Shown piece after piece: positions 1 through 7,082 of a stretch of DNA of 10,762 nt. The translations under genes were made by a program, and so were the position numbers. Within the stretch, counting starts at the first letter, position 1, and each line of letters opens with the position of its first letter. Under the pieces are notes generated by a model. The model did no database searches. It saw only the letters and a list, made by a program, of their open reading frames with translations, and was not told the origin of the DNA. The DNA is from JANNRW01 sp031401815 (GTDB taxonomy: Bacteria > Desulfobacterota > Desulfuromonadia > Geobacterales > DSM-12255): NCBI GenBank assembly GCA_031401815.1, contig JANNRW010000420.1, forward strand, positions 1 through 10,762, written 5' to 3'.

Positions 1-225
1 CCAATCATCGATTTTTTTGCTGAAGTGTATAAGGACGAAGAATTCAAAGCCCAATTTGAGGCTGGACTTGAGCTTAAACCAACATTGCTAAATTTGTTAA
101 CAGGTTATGCAAGGTATGGAACAGAACGCGCAACTCGTCAAACAATTCGTAAGAAAATCAGTGGTTCATTAAATGTCTTAGCCAAAGCAATTGATGATCT
201 GGCAAGATTGATAAACGCGCAATAA
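1..225 (+). CDS. Unrecognised protein, C-terminal part only (5' end outside window)
   Basis: The reading frame is open from base 1 to a TAA stop at 223-225, giving 74 visible codons. A GTG at 25 could be a start, but the frame stays open upstream with no stop, and I see no Shine-Dalgarno sequence before it. The gene therefore most likely begins outside the window. The visible part is charged and probably helical. It starts with an acidic stretch (KDEEFKAQFEAG), has a basic middle (TRQTIRKKISG) and ends in an amphipathic helix (LAKAIDDLARLINAQ). I do not recognise a family. GC is about 38% by hand count, well below the neighbouring genes, which suggests different ancestry, possibly horizontal acquisition. 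It converges on pckG, with a shared terminator between them. Confidence 0.6.
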   Translation, partial: PIIDFFAEVYKDEEFKAQFEAGLELKPTLLNLLTGYARYGTERATRQTIRKKISGSLNVLAKAIDDLARLINAQ

Positions 226-226
226 T

Positions 227-252
227 AAAAGACCCGCTTACGCGGGTCTTTT
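227..252. terminator. Bidirectional intrinsic terminator between convergent genes
   Basis: A perfect 11-bp stem (AAAAGACCCGC at 227-237 pairs with GCGGGTCTTTT at 242-252) closes a 4-nt loop, TTAC. The stem has a GC-rich core with A residues on the left and T residues on the right, so a U tract follows the hairpin on either strand. It lies 1 nt after the stop of the plus-strand gene and 13 nt beyond the pckG stop, so it should end both transcripts. Confidence 0.92.
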
Positions 253-265
253 ATATCCTTAAATC

Positions 266-2116
266 CTATTCATTCCACCCTTCCGGGTGTACGTCGCCAA
301 TCTGCTCCCAATGCTCAGGCGAACGCCAGAGGCTTGAAAGAATCAGTTCGCGGATATGGAGAAACTCCTTTGGCATCCGGTCGTACATCTTTACGAAAAG
401 CTCCTCGTGCGAAAGAATTTCGTCCTTCCAGGCATCGCGATCAACAGACATCAGATCGTTGAACTTCTCGCGGCTCATCGGCAGCCCTTCCCACTCCATA
501 TCCTCATAGCGTGGCATCCAGCCGAGCGGGCTCTCAACTGCTCCCGCATGCCCCTGAACCCGGTCAATGATCCACTTGAGCACCCGCATGTTCTCGCCAT
601 AACCTGGCCATGAAAACTTGCCATCAGCATCTTTCAAAAACCAGTTTACACTGAATATCCTCGGGGGTTTGGGGATGGAACGACCGAACTGAAGCCAGTG
701 AGCAAAGTAGTCGGCCATGTGATAACCGCAGAAAGGGAGCATGGCAAACGGGTCACGTCGCACGTTCCCGGTTGCGCCTACCGCAGCTGCAGTGGTCTCT
801 GAACCAAGAGTAGCGGCAAGGTACACTCCGTAATTCCAGTTGAAAGCCTGATAGACAAGCGGAATGGTGTTTTTGCGGCGTCCGCCGAAGATAAAGGCGC
901 TGATCGGCACCCCTCTGGGATTTTCCCAGTCCGGATCAATGCAGGGGCACTGATAGGCCGGCGAAGTGAAACGGGAGTTGGGGTGGGCAGCCGGTCGGCC
1001 ACAACCCGGAGTCCACTCATTCCCCTGCCAGTCAGTCAGCTTTGCCGGCTCGTCGTCAGTCATCCCCTCCCACCAGACATCGCCATCTTCTGCCAGAGCC
1101 ACGTTGGTAAAGATGGAGTTGGCAGCGCAGGAGGCCATGGCATTGGGGTTTGTCTTGGCATTTGTGCCGGGAGCTACGCCAAAGTAACCGTTTTCCGGGT
1201 TGATTGCATACACCTGACCATCAGCAGCAGGCTTTATCCAGGCGATATCATCACCTATGGTAGTTACCTTCCAGCCCTTGTCCTGAAGAGGCTTGGGCGG
1301 AATCAGCATCGCAAAGTTGGTCTTGCCACAGGCGCTCGGGAAGGCTGCTCCTACATAAGACTTTTCTCCGGTCGGTGACTCAACTCCGAGAATCAGCATA
1401 TGCTCTGCCAGCCACCCTTCATCAAACCCTATCTTGGAAGCAATCCTGAGAGCCAGACACTTCTTTCCGAGCAGGGCATTGCCACCATATCCGCTGCCAA
1501 AAGACCAGATGGAGCGCTCTTCAGGGAAGTGAACAATGTACTTCTCCTTGTTGCAGGGCCATGGAACATCATTCTGGCCAGGCTCAAGAGGAGCCCCTAC
1601 CGAATGCAGGCAAGGGACGAAATCACCGTCACCCAGAAGATCCAGCACCTTTTTACCCATACGGGTCATGATCCTCATATTGACGGCAACATATGGCGAG
1701 TCGGAGATCTCAACACCTATTTTGGCTATGTTGGAGCCGAGCGGTCCCATGCTGAAAGGGATGACATACATGGTGCGCCCTTTCATGCAACCCTTGAACA
1801 GCTTGTTAAGATTCTCCTTCATCTCTTTGGGATTCATCCAGTTGTTCGTCGGCCCGGCATCATGCTTTGAAAGGCTGCAGATGTAGGTTCGGTCTTCAAC
1901 CCGCGCGACATCTATAGGATCAGAACAAGCAAGATAACTGTTGGGGCGTTTCTCCTGATTCAGCTTCCTGAATGTCCCCCCCTGCACCAGCAGATTGCAG
2001 AGATTTTCGTACTCTTCCTGCGAACCGTCACACCAGTGAATGCTGGCAGGCTCGCAAAGCTCGGAAACCTTTGCCACCCACTTCTGCAGCTGTTTGTTAG
2101 TCACCTCGTACCCCAT
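266..2116 (-). CDS. pckG: Phosphoenolpyruvate carboxykinase, GTP-dependent type
   Basis: This cytosolic enzyme interconverts oxaloacetate plus GTP with phosphoenolpyruvate plus GDP and CO2, linking the TCA cycle to gluconeogenesis. At 616 aa it is full length for the GTP family, and it has that family's signatures rather than those of the ATP type. These include the MKGRTMYVIPFSMGPLG block (111-127), GSGYGGNALLGKK (207-219), the P-loop PSACGKTN (260-267) with its mobile reactive Cys263, and GDDIAW (288-293). By alignment from memory with vertebrate PEPCK, Lys219, His239 and Asp290 should bind Mn2+, Lys265 the nucleotide phosphates and Arg72 the substrate. A few extra residues sit between the P-loop and GDD compared with the animal enzyme. 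The start is ATG with GGAGG 9 nt upstream (2126-2130). The gene stands apart: 173 bp of intergenic DNA precedes its RBS-proximal side and a hairpin terminator follows it. No key residue appears missing. Confidence 0.97.
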   Translation of the reverse strand: MGYEVTNKQLQKWVAKVSELCEPASIHWCDGSQEEYENLCNLLVQGGTFRKLNQEKRPNSYLACSDPIDVARVEDRTYICSLSKHDAGPTNNWMNPKEMKENLNKLFKGCMKGRTMYVIPFSMGPLGSNIAKIGVEISDSPYVAVNMRIMTRMGKKVLDLLGDGDFVPCLHSVGAPLEPGQNDVPWPCNKEKYIVHFPEERSIWSFGSGYGGNALLGKKCLALRIASKIGFDEGWLAEHMLILGVESPTGEKSYVGAAFPSACGKTNFAMLIPPKPLQDKGWKVTTIGDDIAWIKPAADGQVYAINPENGYFGVAPGTNAKTNPNAMASCAANSIFTNVALAEDGDVWWEGMTDDEPAKLTDWQGNEWTPGCGRPAAHPNSRFTSPAYQCPCIDPDWENPRGVPISAFIFGGRRKNTIPLVYQAFNWNYGVYLAATLGSETTAAAVGATGNVRRDPFAMLPFCGYHMADYFAHWLQFGRSIPKPPRIFSVNWFLKDADGKFSWPGYGENMRVLKWIIDRVQGHAGAVESPLGWMPRYEDMEWEGLPMSREKFNDLMSVDRDAWKDEILSHEELFVKMYDRMPKEFLHIRELILSSLWRSPEHWEQIGDVHPEGWNE

Positions 2117-2290
2117 AAAAGACTACCTCCGGTTGAATTTATAGTTCGCCTGACAAGCATCAGGACTGCTATTGGCCTGCTGCCCGAAAATGTGCGGAAT
2201 TTTACTCAAATTTAAATACCATAAGCAGACTGAAAAAAAAAGATAATATCAGGGGTATTGTGTAAAAAAACAAACGGTCATACTCTTTTG
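2117..2290 (-). other. AT-rich intergenic gap between rhlB and pckG; pckG leader
   Basis: This 174-bp gap carries the pckG ribosome binding site and whatever drives pckG. On the minus strand it contains two T tracts after the rhlB stop but no convincing GC-rich hairpin before either. A clean intrinsic terminator for the upstream operon is therefore not visible, and some read-through into pckG is possible. A TATTAT box (plus coordinates 2243-2248) with a weak TTGTTT 19 nt upstream could be a pckG promoter, leaving a leader of about 120 nt. I would not call it firmly. No sizeable ORF is present. Confidence 0.4.
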
Positions 2291-3577
2291 TCAACTGCTT
2301 CTGGTTGGGGGGGTAACCGGCTTTTTCCCATGAGGGCGACGACGACGTAATCCGGAAGTTGTCTCCTTTTTCCCGGAAGCACCGTGCGGAAGACTCTCCT
2401 TCTTCTTCAGATTAGGCTTGATCCTCTTGTAATCATGAACAAACAGCTCATTTTCAGCCCAGACTACCGGTATCTTATCGTTGATGAACTCATGGATCCC
2501 CTCCAGATAAAAGGCCCCATCCTCGTCGGCCATCGAGATGGCTATCCCTTCGGCTCCGGCTCTGGCAGTCCGGCCGATACGGTGGACATAATCCTCTGCA
2601 TCCTGAGGGAGGTCGTAGTTGATGACATGCGAGACCCCTTCAATATGGAGTCCTCGTGAAGCAACGTCAGTAGCAATCATAATGGGAAGTTTGCCGTTCT
2701 TGAAATCCTCCATGATCCTTAGCCTTTTGCGCTGCTCCACATCTCCTGAAATTACCCGGCAGGGGAACTCGTTGGCATTGAGGCGATCGTAAAGAAATTC
2801 TGCTTCCCGCTTGGTGTTGACAAAGATCATGGTGCGGAGCATCCCGGTTTTTCGCAAAAGACCAAGCAAAAGCGGGAATTTCTCCTTCCGCGACACATGA
2901 TAGAGCACCTGTTCAACCCGCTCTGCTGTCATCTGCTCCGGCGTGACTGCGATCTTCTCGGGAACGTTCATGAACTCGTAGGCAAGCTCCATGACTCTCT
3001 GATTCAATGTGGCGGAGAACATCAGATTCTGGCGTTTGTCATAGCCTGGCAGGCGGCGCAGAATAAATCTGAGATCAGCAATAAAACCCATATCGAACAT
3101 CCGGTCAGCTTCGTCAATTACCAGCATTTCGATATGGCTCAGGGAGTAGACCTTCTGTTTCAGATAATCAATCAGACGGCCAGGGGTGCCTATGACAACG
3201 TCCGCCCCCTCACGGAGAGCGTCGCGCTGGAGCATATAGTCTACCCCACCGTAAATGGCCTGTATCGAAAAGCCGCAATGCTTGCCAAGCAGCTGTGCGT
3301 CGGCTTCAATCTGGACAACCAGTTCACGGGTAGGTGCAAGAATCAACGCCCTGGGGTGATGAAGATCACCCTGCCGCTTTTGGCCAATAAGCCTTGTAAA
3401 GAGGGTCAGGAGAAAGGCAGCTGTTTTCCCTGTGCCTGTCTGGGCCTGACCGGCGACATCCCTGCCACTCAGGGCAACGGGAAGGGTCATTTCCTGAATG
3501 GGGGTACATTCAACAAAGCCTGCATCTGTAATCCCCTGACGTACAACATCGGGCAGGGTAAGGTCACTGAATTTCAT
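2291..3577 (-). CDS. rhlB: DEAD-box ATP-dependent RNA helicase, RhlB-like
   Basis: This is an ATP-dependent RNA unwinding enzyme of the cytoplasm. All core motifs are present in order: Q motif around CTPIQ (24-28), motif I AQTGTGKT (45-52), Ia PTREL (82-86), GG (110-111), TPGR (131-134), DEAD (155-158), SAT (188-190), IFVNT (251-255), ATDVASRGL (302-310) and HRIGRTAR (332-339). The 428-aa length, the GRLIDY and SGDVEQRKRLRI stretches and the short Arg/Lys-rich tail (about 388-428) match E. coli RhlB (421 aa) better than RhlE or CsdA, from memory. In Enterobacteria RhlB joins RNase E in the degradosome; no such partner is seen here. It is last in the seven-gene minus-strand run, 38 nt after the radical SAM gene, with only a weak GGA-type ribosome site. 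A general RhlE-type label remains possible. Confidence 0.93.
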   Translation of the reverse strand: MKFSDLTLPDVVRQGITDAGFVECTPIQEMTLPVALSGRDVAGQAQTGTGKTAAFLLTLFTRLIGQKRQGDLHHPRALILAPTRELVVQIEADAQLLGKHCGFSIQAIYGGVDYMLQRDALREGADVVIGTPGRLIDYLKQKVYSLSHIEMLVIDEADRMFDMGFIADLRFILRRLPGYDKRQNLMFSATLNQRVMELAYEFMNVPEKIAVTPEQMTAERVEQVLYHVSRKEKFPLLLGLLRKTGMLRTMIFVNTKREAEFLYDRLNANEFPCRVISGDVEQRKRLRIMEDFKNGKLPIMIATDVASRGLHIEGVSHVINYDLPQDAEDYVHRIGRTARAGAEGIAISMADEDGAFYLEGIHEFINDKIPVVWAENELFVHDYKRIKPNLKKKESLPHGASGKKETTSGLRRRRPHGKKPVTPPTRSS

Positions 3578-3615
3578 GGTTATTGTCCAATCTTGCTTAA
3601 ATTTCGATCAGATAG

Positions 3616-4623
3616 CTATAGCACATGGTAACCGTCCTGACAAGCGAAGTGACTGGGAAAATGTTGAGTTGTTGAACTGTTGAGTTGTTGAGTTTTATCT
3701 GAATCCGTCACGGATTCACATTTACTCCCCTGAAAACTGTCTCTGCGCTCCAGTTCCCAGTCAATTGCATTCAGGACTTCGAACTTTGCAGCCGACCATA
3801 GAGGGGCTATGAGATCCCTGCCGCCGTCTCCGGTCAGTCGCTGGATAAAAATCCTACTGTCCAGACGTTCCAGGAAATCACAGACAAGCCCGACATACTC
3901 CTCTTTTTCAAGTAGCATTATTTCGCCTTTTTCATAAAGTTCTGCCAGTTCACTGTTACGGTTGACATGCAGCAGATGAATCTTCACTCCATCCACCCCG
4001 AGATCGTTGAGAAGAGCAGCTGTAGCCAGCATCTCAGCGTGGCTCTCACCAGGCAGCCCCAAAATGATATGGACACAAAGACGAATACCAAGGTTTTTGA
4101 CCGTACGGACAGAAGAGATGAATGAGTCCGCATCATGTCCACGTCCTATTGCTTTGAGGGTACGGTCATGAGGAGACTGCAGGCCGAGTTCAAGCCAGAA
4201 CCAGGTCCGGTTATGGTACTCTGTCAATAGCTCAAGAGTTTCAGGAGGGAGGCAGTCGGAACGGGTACCGACTATCAGGCCGACAATATCCGGAACAGCC
4301 AGAGCAGCGTCATAGATCGTGCGCAGCTCTGCGGGGGGGGCATAGGTATTGCTGTAAGGCTGGAAGTAGGCAAGAAATTTCTTTGCCTTGTATTTCCGGA
4401 TCATCACCTCCTTGCCAAGCTCCAGCTGCTCCGCAACACCTCCGGTGCGGGCTATTCCGAAAGATCCGGATCCCCGGTCGCTACAGAATATGCAACCGCT
4501 CCTGCCGACTGTCCCATCGCGGTTTGGACAGGTAAATCCGGCATCGACCGATATCCGGTGCACCCGGCAGCCAAACTCCCTCTTCAGCTCTTCCGAGAAC
4601 GGGTTGTAACGCTTGTTGTTCAT
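3616..4623 (-). CDS. yhcC: Radical SAM protein, YhcC/TIGR01212 family
   Basis: A radical S-adenosylmethionine protein whose substrate is unknown. The cluster motif is CPNRDGTVGRSGCIFC, giving CX11CX2C (Cys32, Cys44, Cys47), the spacing of the YhcC family. It is followed by LAYFQPYSNTYAP (84-96), VGTRSDC (118-124), LELGLQSPHDRTL (144-156), a GRGHD stretch (160-164) and HIILGLPGE (185-193), all close to E. coli YhcC as I recall it. The ATG overlaps the stop of the upstream stress-protein gene in an ATGA, with no Shine-Dalgarno sequence, so translation is probably coupled by reinitiation. Family similarity ends near residue 300. The last 35 residues (3616-3723) are Ser/Thr/Gln-rich and are encoded by a hairpin plus short tandem repeats that look like intergenic DNA. 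The conserved core appears intact, so the protein is probably functional with a non-native tail. Confidence 0.93.
   Translation of the reverse strand: MNNKRYNPFSEELKREFGCRVHRISVDAGFTCPNRDGTVGRSGCIFCSDRGSGSFGIARTGGVAEQLELGKEVMIRKYKAKKFLAYFQPYSNTYAPPAELRTIYDAALAVPDIVGLIVGTRSDCLPPETLELLTEYHNRTWFWLELGLQSPHDRTLKAIGRGHDADSFISSVRTVKNLGIRLCVHIILGLPGESHAEMLATAALLNDLGVDGVKIHLLHVNRNSELAELYEKGEIMLLEKEEYVGLVCDFLERLDSRIFIQRLTGDGGRDLIAPLWSAAKFEVLNAIDWELERRDSFQGSKCESVTDSDKTQQLNSSTTQHFPSHFACQDGYHVL
3662..3691. repeat. Tandem 14-nt direct repeat (GTTGA-type) inside the yhcC 3' end
   Basis: TGTTGAGTTGTTGA occurs at 3662-3675 and again at 3678-3691, and each copy is itself built of GTTGA-like units. In the yhcC frame it encodes the QQLNSSTTQ stretch. 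Such low-complexity GTTGA runs look like intergenic filler rather than coding sequence. Confidence 0.85.
3700..3718. repeat. Perfect 8-bp hairpin next to the GTTGA repeat
   Basis: TGAATCCG (3700-3707) and CGGATTCA (3711-3718) form a perfect stem with a 3-nt loop. It lies immediately beyond the conserved end of yhcC and 8 nt from the tandem repeat. No U tract follows on the minus strand, so it is not a standard terminator. It could be part of a small repeat element or a 3'-end stabilising hairpin. Confidence 0.75.
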
Positions 4624-5045
4624 CTGATCAGCATCACAGGGAGATGAGACATCCTTACAACCTCAGATGCAATGGAACCAAGAAGCAGGTGAGTCAGTGC
4701 TGAACGGCCATGGGTGCCCATGACAATCTCGTCAAACCGCTTCTCCCTGGCGAATCTGATGATAGTCTCAGAAATGTGCCCTACAAGGACGTGCCGCGAA
4801 TAAGCGATTCGGGCATCATCAAGTATTTTCCCGGCCTCTTCCAGCGCAGCCAGACCTTCTGCCTTATGGTAGTCATTAAGCTCCTCCTTGCTGACGAACA
4901 TACGAGCATGTCCTGAGTCTACAGGATACTGCACATTCAGCAGATGTATCTCCACCTCGCCTTCATGGAAAGTGCGCCCCAAAAGAGCATTGATCGCACT
5001 TAAGGAGCTTTGAGACCCGTCTATGGGCACCAGGATCTTGCGCAT
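4620..5045 (-). CDS. Universal stress protein, single UspA domain, ATP-binding type
   Basis: A 141-aa single-domain Usp of the alpha/beta Rossmann-like fold, probably a cytoplasmic dimer. It begins with the typical strand MRKILVPIDGS, where Asp9 is the usual adenine-side residue. It carries the complete nucleotide-binding motif G-X2-G-X9-G-S (Gly110, Gly113, Gly123, Ser124 in MGTHGRSALTHLLLGS). This places it with the ATP-binding Usps rather than the E. coli UspA subgroup that lacks the motif. Usps modulate stress survival, but the target here is unknown. The ATG has a good Shine-Dalgarno sequence (GGGAGGG, 5052-5058). It lies 23 nt after the TerC-family gene, and its TGA overlaps the yhcC ATG, so it is embedded in the operon. 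Confidence 0.95.
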   Translation of the reverse strand: MRKILVPIDGSQSSLSAINALLGRTFHEGEVEIHLLNVQYPVDSGHARMFVSKEELNDYHKAEGLAALEEAGKILDDARIAYSRHVLVGHISETIIRFAREKRFDEIVMGTHGRSALTHLLLGSIASEVVRMSHLPVMLIR

Positions 5046-5068
5046 GGCATACCCTCCCGCTTGTTTGA

Positions 5069-5806
5069 TTATTCCGGATCCGGCAGCTTCCCGGATTTCT
5101 GGCCTGCAAGATCAGTCAGTTCACGACGTTCGCATGCAGTTCTCATTGCCATGATTTTCCCCGCTATTACCACCAGCAGGGCACCAACAGCAGCAGCCAG
5201 ATAATGAAGCCAGTGCAGGGCTTCATGGAAGTATGGCTCCAGTGCCCGGTCTGACACAAGCATCCCTCCGGCAATCCACCCCAGAAGCGCCCCTCCCAGT
5301 GTAATGACAACAGGGAAACGATCCATCAGTTTCAGGACAATTCTGCTCCCCCATACGATAATCGGAACACTGAAGAGAATCCCGAATACAACCAGAACAA
5401 TCTCCCCCCTCGCTGCTCCGGCAACCGCAATCACGTTATCCATGCTCATGACCAGATCGGCAACAATTACAGTCCTTATTGCCCCCCAAAGATTCGTAGC
5501 CCCTTCAAGCGACCCGTGCCCATCCTCCTCTTCAGGTTGAAGCAGCTTCATCCCGATCCATAGCAGCAGAAGGGCTCCAGTAATTTTAAGATACGGCAAG
5601 GAGAGCAGCTGCAGGGCGAAAAAGATCAGAAGGATCCTCAGAATAATTGCACCCACAACCCCCCAAAAGATCCCTTTTTTACGCTGCTCCTCCGGGAGCC
5701 TGCGACACGCCATGGCAATGACCACAGCATTGTCCCCCCCAAGAAGAACGTCGATGGCTATGATCTGCACAACTGCGAAATAAAATTGAGGGGAAGTTAT
5801 ATCCAT
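5069..5806 (-). CDS. TerC-family integral membrane protein (YjbE-like), probable metal exporter
   Basis: A 245-aa inner-membrane protein with about seven hydrophobic segments. Two internally related acidic motifs mark the TerC family (PF03741): LLGGDNAVVIA (21-31; Asp25, Asn26) and VADLVMSMDNVIAVAGAA (115-132; Asp117, Asp123, Asn124). A hydrophilic loop (about 90-103, EEEDGHGSLEG) separates the two halves. The size and the short form without CBS domains fit the YjbE branch. Relatives in Bacillus export Mn2+ and help metalate secreted enzymes; that role is inferred here, not shown. The cytoplasmic-looking C-terminal tail (after about 220) is polar. The start is ATG, 12 nt after the ccdA stop, with a weak AGAG-type ribosome site. 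No Mn riboswitch could fit in that gap, so it should be controlled with the operon. Confidence 0.9.
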   Translation of the reverse strand: MDITSPQFYFAVVQIIAIDVLLGGDNAVVIAMACRRLPEEQRKKGIFWGVVGAIILRILLIFFALQLLSLPYLKITGALLLLWIGMKLLQPEEEDGHGSLEGATNLWGAIRTVIVADLVMSMDNVIAVAGAARGEIVLVVFGILFSVPIIVWGSRIVLKLMDRFPVVITLGGALLGWIAGGMLVSDRALEPYFHEALHWLHYLAAAVGALLVVIAGKIMAMRTACERRELTDLAGQKSGKLPDPE

Positions 5807-5818
5807 CAGATCACTCTT

Positions 5819-6535
5819 TCAGAAAGAGAAATAGCGCTGAATCAGAGCCAGCTTGTCAAAAAAGATCATAATGCCGACAATCACCAGAAATATCCCGGTA
5901 ATGATTTCAAAGAGTCTGATATGTTTTTTAAACCTGTTGAAGAGCACGAGAAAACGGTGCAGGGCAAGCGATGAGATAAAGAAAGGGATCGCCAGACCGA
6001 ATGAATATGCCAGGAGAAGCAGAATCCCCTTAAGTACGGTCTCCTCTTTGGCAGCAACTATGAGGATGGAGGCGAGTATCGGGCCGATGCAGGGGGTCCA
6101 GCCCGCAGCAAAGGTAACCCCGACCAGTATACTGCCGAAATAGCCGGCAGGCTTGTGGCGAAGAGTGACCCGCTTCTCTCCCAACAGCAGCCCTACAGGC
6201 AGAAGTCCGGTTACATGCAGACCGAACAGTACGATCAGCGCTCCGCCGATCTTGCGCAAGAGAGCCATGTTTTCGCGAAGAAAACCCCCGACAAGGGTGG
6301 CTGAAGCGCCAAGCAGAACAAAAACCAGTGTGAATCCGGCAATAAAGAGCAGAGAGTGGATGATCGTCTGCCGCCTGACCAGATGAGTCGGATGCTCATC
6401 CTGAAGATCGGCAAAGGAGAGCCCGGTCAGATATGTTATAAAAGATGGAACCAGCGGAAGAACACAAGGGGAGAGAAAAGAGAGGATGCCCGCGATCAGG
6501 GCTCCGAAGAGCGATATGTCAGGAGCTGAGCCCAT
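5819..6535 (-). CDS. ccdA: CcdA-type cytochrome c biogenesis / thiol electron carrier
   Basis: This inner-membrane protein passes electrons from cytoplasmic thioredoxin to periplasmic thioredoxin-like proteins, supporting haem attachment to c-type cytochromes and other disulfide reduction. The 238-aa length and roughly six transmembrane segments match CcdA, the membrane core of DsbD. The redox cysteines sit in the two expected motifs: LSPCVLPLVPSFITYLTG (Cys24) in the first segment and AAGWTPCIGP (Cys149) in the fourth. The gene starts directly at the stop of the TlpA-like gene (TAAATG, zero spacing), with a weak purine-rich site inside that gene's end, which implies translational coupling. 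The adjacent lipoprotein thioredoxin is the obvious electron acceptor. No cytochrome c assembly genes (ccm/ccs) are in the window, so the final substrate is not shown. Confidence 0.95.
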   Translation of the reverse strand: MGSAPDISLFGALIAGILSFLSPCVLPLVPSFITYLTGLSFADLQDEHPTHLVRRQTIIHSLLFIAGFTLVFVLLGASATLVGGFLRENMALLRKIGGALIVLFGLHVTGLLPVGLLLGEKRVTLRHKPAGYFGSILVGVTFAAGWTPCIGPILASILIVAAKEETVLKGILLLLAYSFGLAIPFFISSLALHRFLVLFNRFKKHIRLFEIITGIFLVIVGIMIFFDKLALIQRYFSF

Positions 6536-7072
6536 TTATTTCTTCAAAAGCTCGTCCATGTAGGAGATAACATCCGGAGAGCCCCAGTCCATGCCACCGA
6601 CAATTTTCTTGCGGATGATCCCTTTTGTGTCAACAATAAAGGTCTCCGGCACCCCTGTGGTACCGTAGGATCTAGAGGCTGCACCATCATTGTCCAGGTA
6701 GGCAGGAAGAGAATAGCCGCTTTTTTTGAAGTATTTCTCGACAGCCTCTCTCCCCCCCTCGTCAATCGAAATGGCCAGCATCTGAAACTGCTTGCCTGCC
6801 ATGCTCTGGTTAAGCTTCATCATGGACGGGATCTCTTCCTTGCAGGGGGGGCACCAGGTCGCCCAGAAGTTTACCAGTACAACCTTCCCCTTCAGATCTG
6901 ACAGCTTCAGCTCCTTGCCTGCCAGATCCTTCACCGTAAACTCGGGGGCAACAGACCCCTCTGTAACACGGTTTGCGGAAATATCAGCAGATTTGCTCCG
7001 GCTCTTCTCCTGTTTACAACCGACAAGGGCAAAAAGTGAAAGTGTAATAAATATCCAGCATATACGACTCAT
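6536..7072 (-). CDS. tlpA: TlpA/ResA-like thioredoxin lipoprotein
   Basis: A 178-aa periplasm-facing thiol-disulfide oxidoreductase. The N-terminus is a lipoprotein signal ending in the lipobox LVGC (cleavage before Cys19), followed by a flexible linker. The thioredoxin domain starts near residue 40 (APEFTVKDLAGKELKLSDLKGK). It has the active site WATWCPPC (Cys74, Cys77) and the cis-proline loop GTTGVPETF (Pro142). The CPPC sequence and layout are typical of TlpA and ResA, which keep apocytochrome haem-site cysteines reduced or reduce other periplasmic disulfides. It lies 10 nt after ispB with an AGAGG site before the ATG, and it abuts ccdA, its likely reductant. By the E. coli sorting rule the residue after Cys19 (Lys20) would send it to the outer membrane, which is unexpected for a CcdA partner. 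Confidence 0.94.
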   Translation of the reverse strand: MSRICWIFITLSLFALVGCKQEKSRSKSADISANRVTEGSVAPEFTVKDLAGKELKLSDLKGKVVLVNFWATWCPPCKEEIPSMMKLNQSMAGKQFQMLAISIDEGGREAVEKYFKKSGYSLPAYLDNDGAASRSYGTTGVPETFIVDTKGIIRKKIVGGMDWGSPDVISYMDELLKK

Positions 7073-7082
7073 GGGTCAACCT

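Noticed and set aside
25..27. GTG as the start of a complete 66-aa gene at the left edge
   Set aside because: The frame is open to base 1, there is no Shine-Dalgarno sequence before it, and the codons before it read as ordinary protein, so the gene is treated as cut by the edge.
1400..1886. Plus-strand open frames opposite pckG
   Set aside because: They are antisense to conserved PEPCK sequence and overlap one another in two frames, with no ribosome site and no domain.
2121..2145. TATAAA close to the pckG start as its -10 box
   Set aside because: Transcription would begin at the ribosome binding site itself and there is no acceptable -35 hexamer, so it is more likely chance AT-rich sequence.
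2897..3631. Plus-strand open frame of 244 codons opposite rhlB
   Set aside because: It lies antisense to a DEAD-box helicase with every motif intact. The translated sequence shows no family features.
3700..3718. Hairpin at the yhcC end as an intrinsic terminator before rhlB
   Set aside because: No T tract follows on the minus strand, and the hairpin lies inside the open reading frame; rhlB is only 38 nt beyond the yhcC stop.
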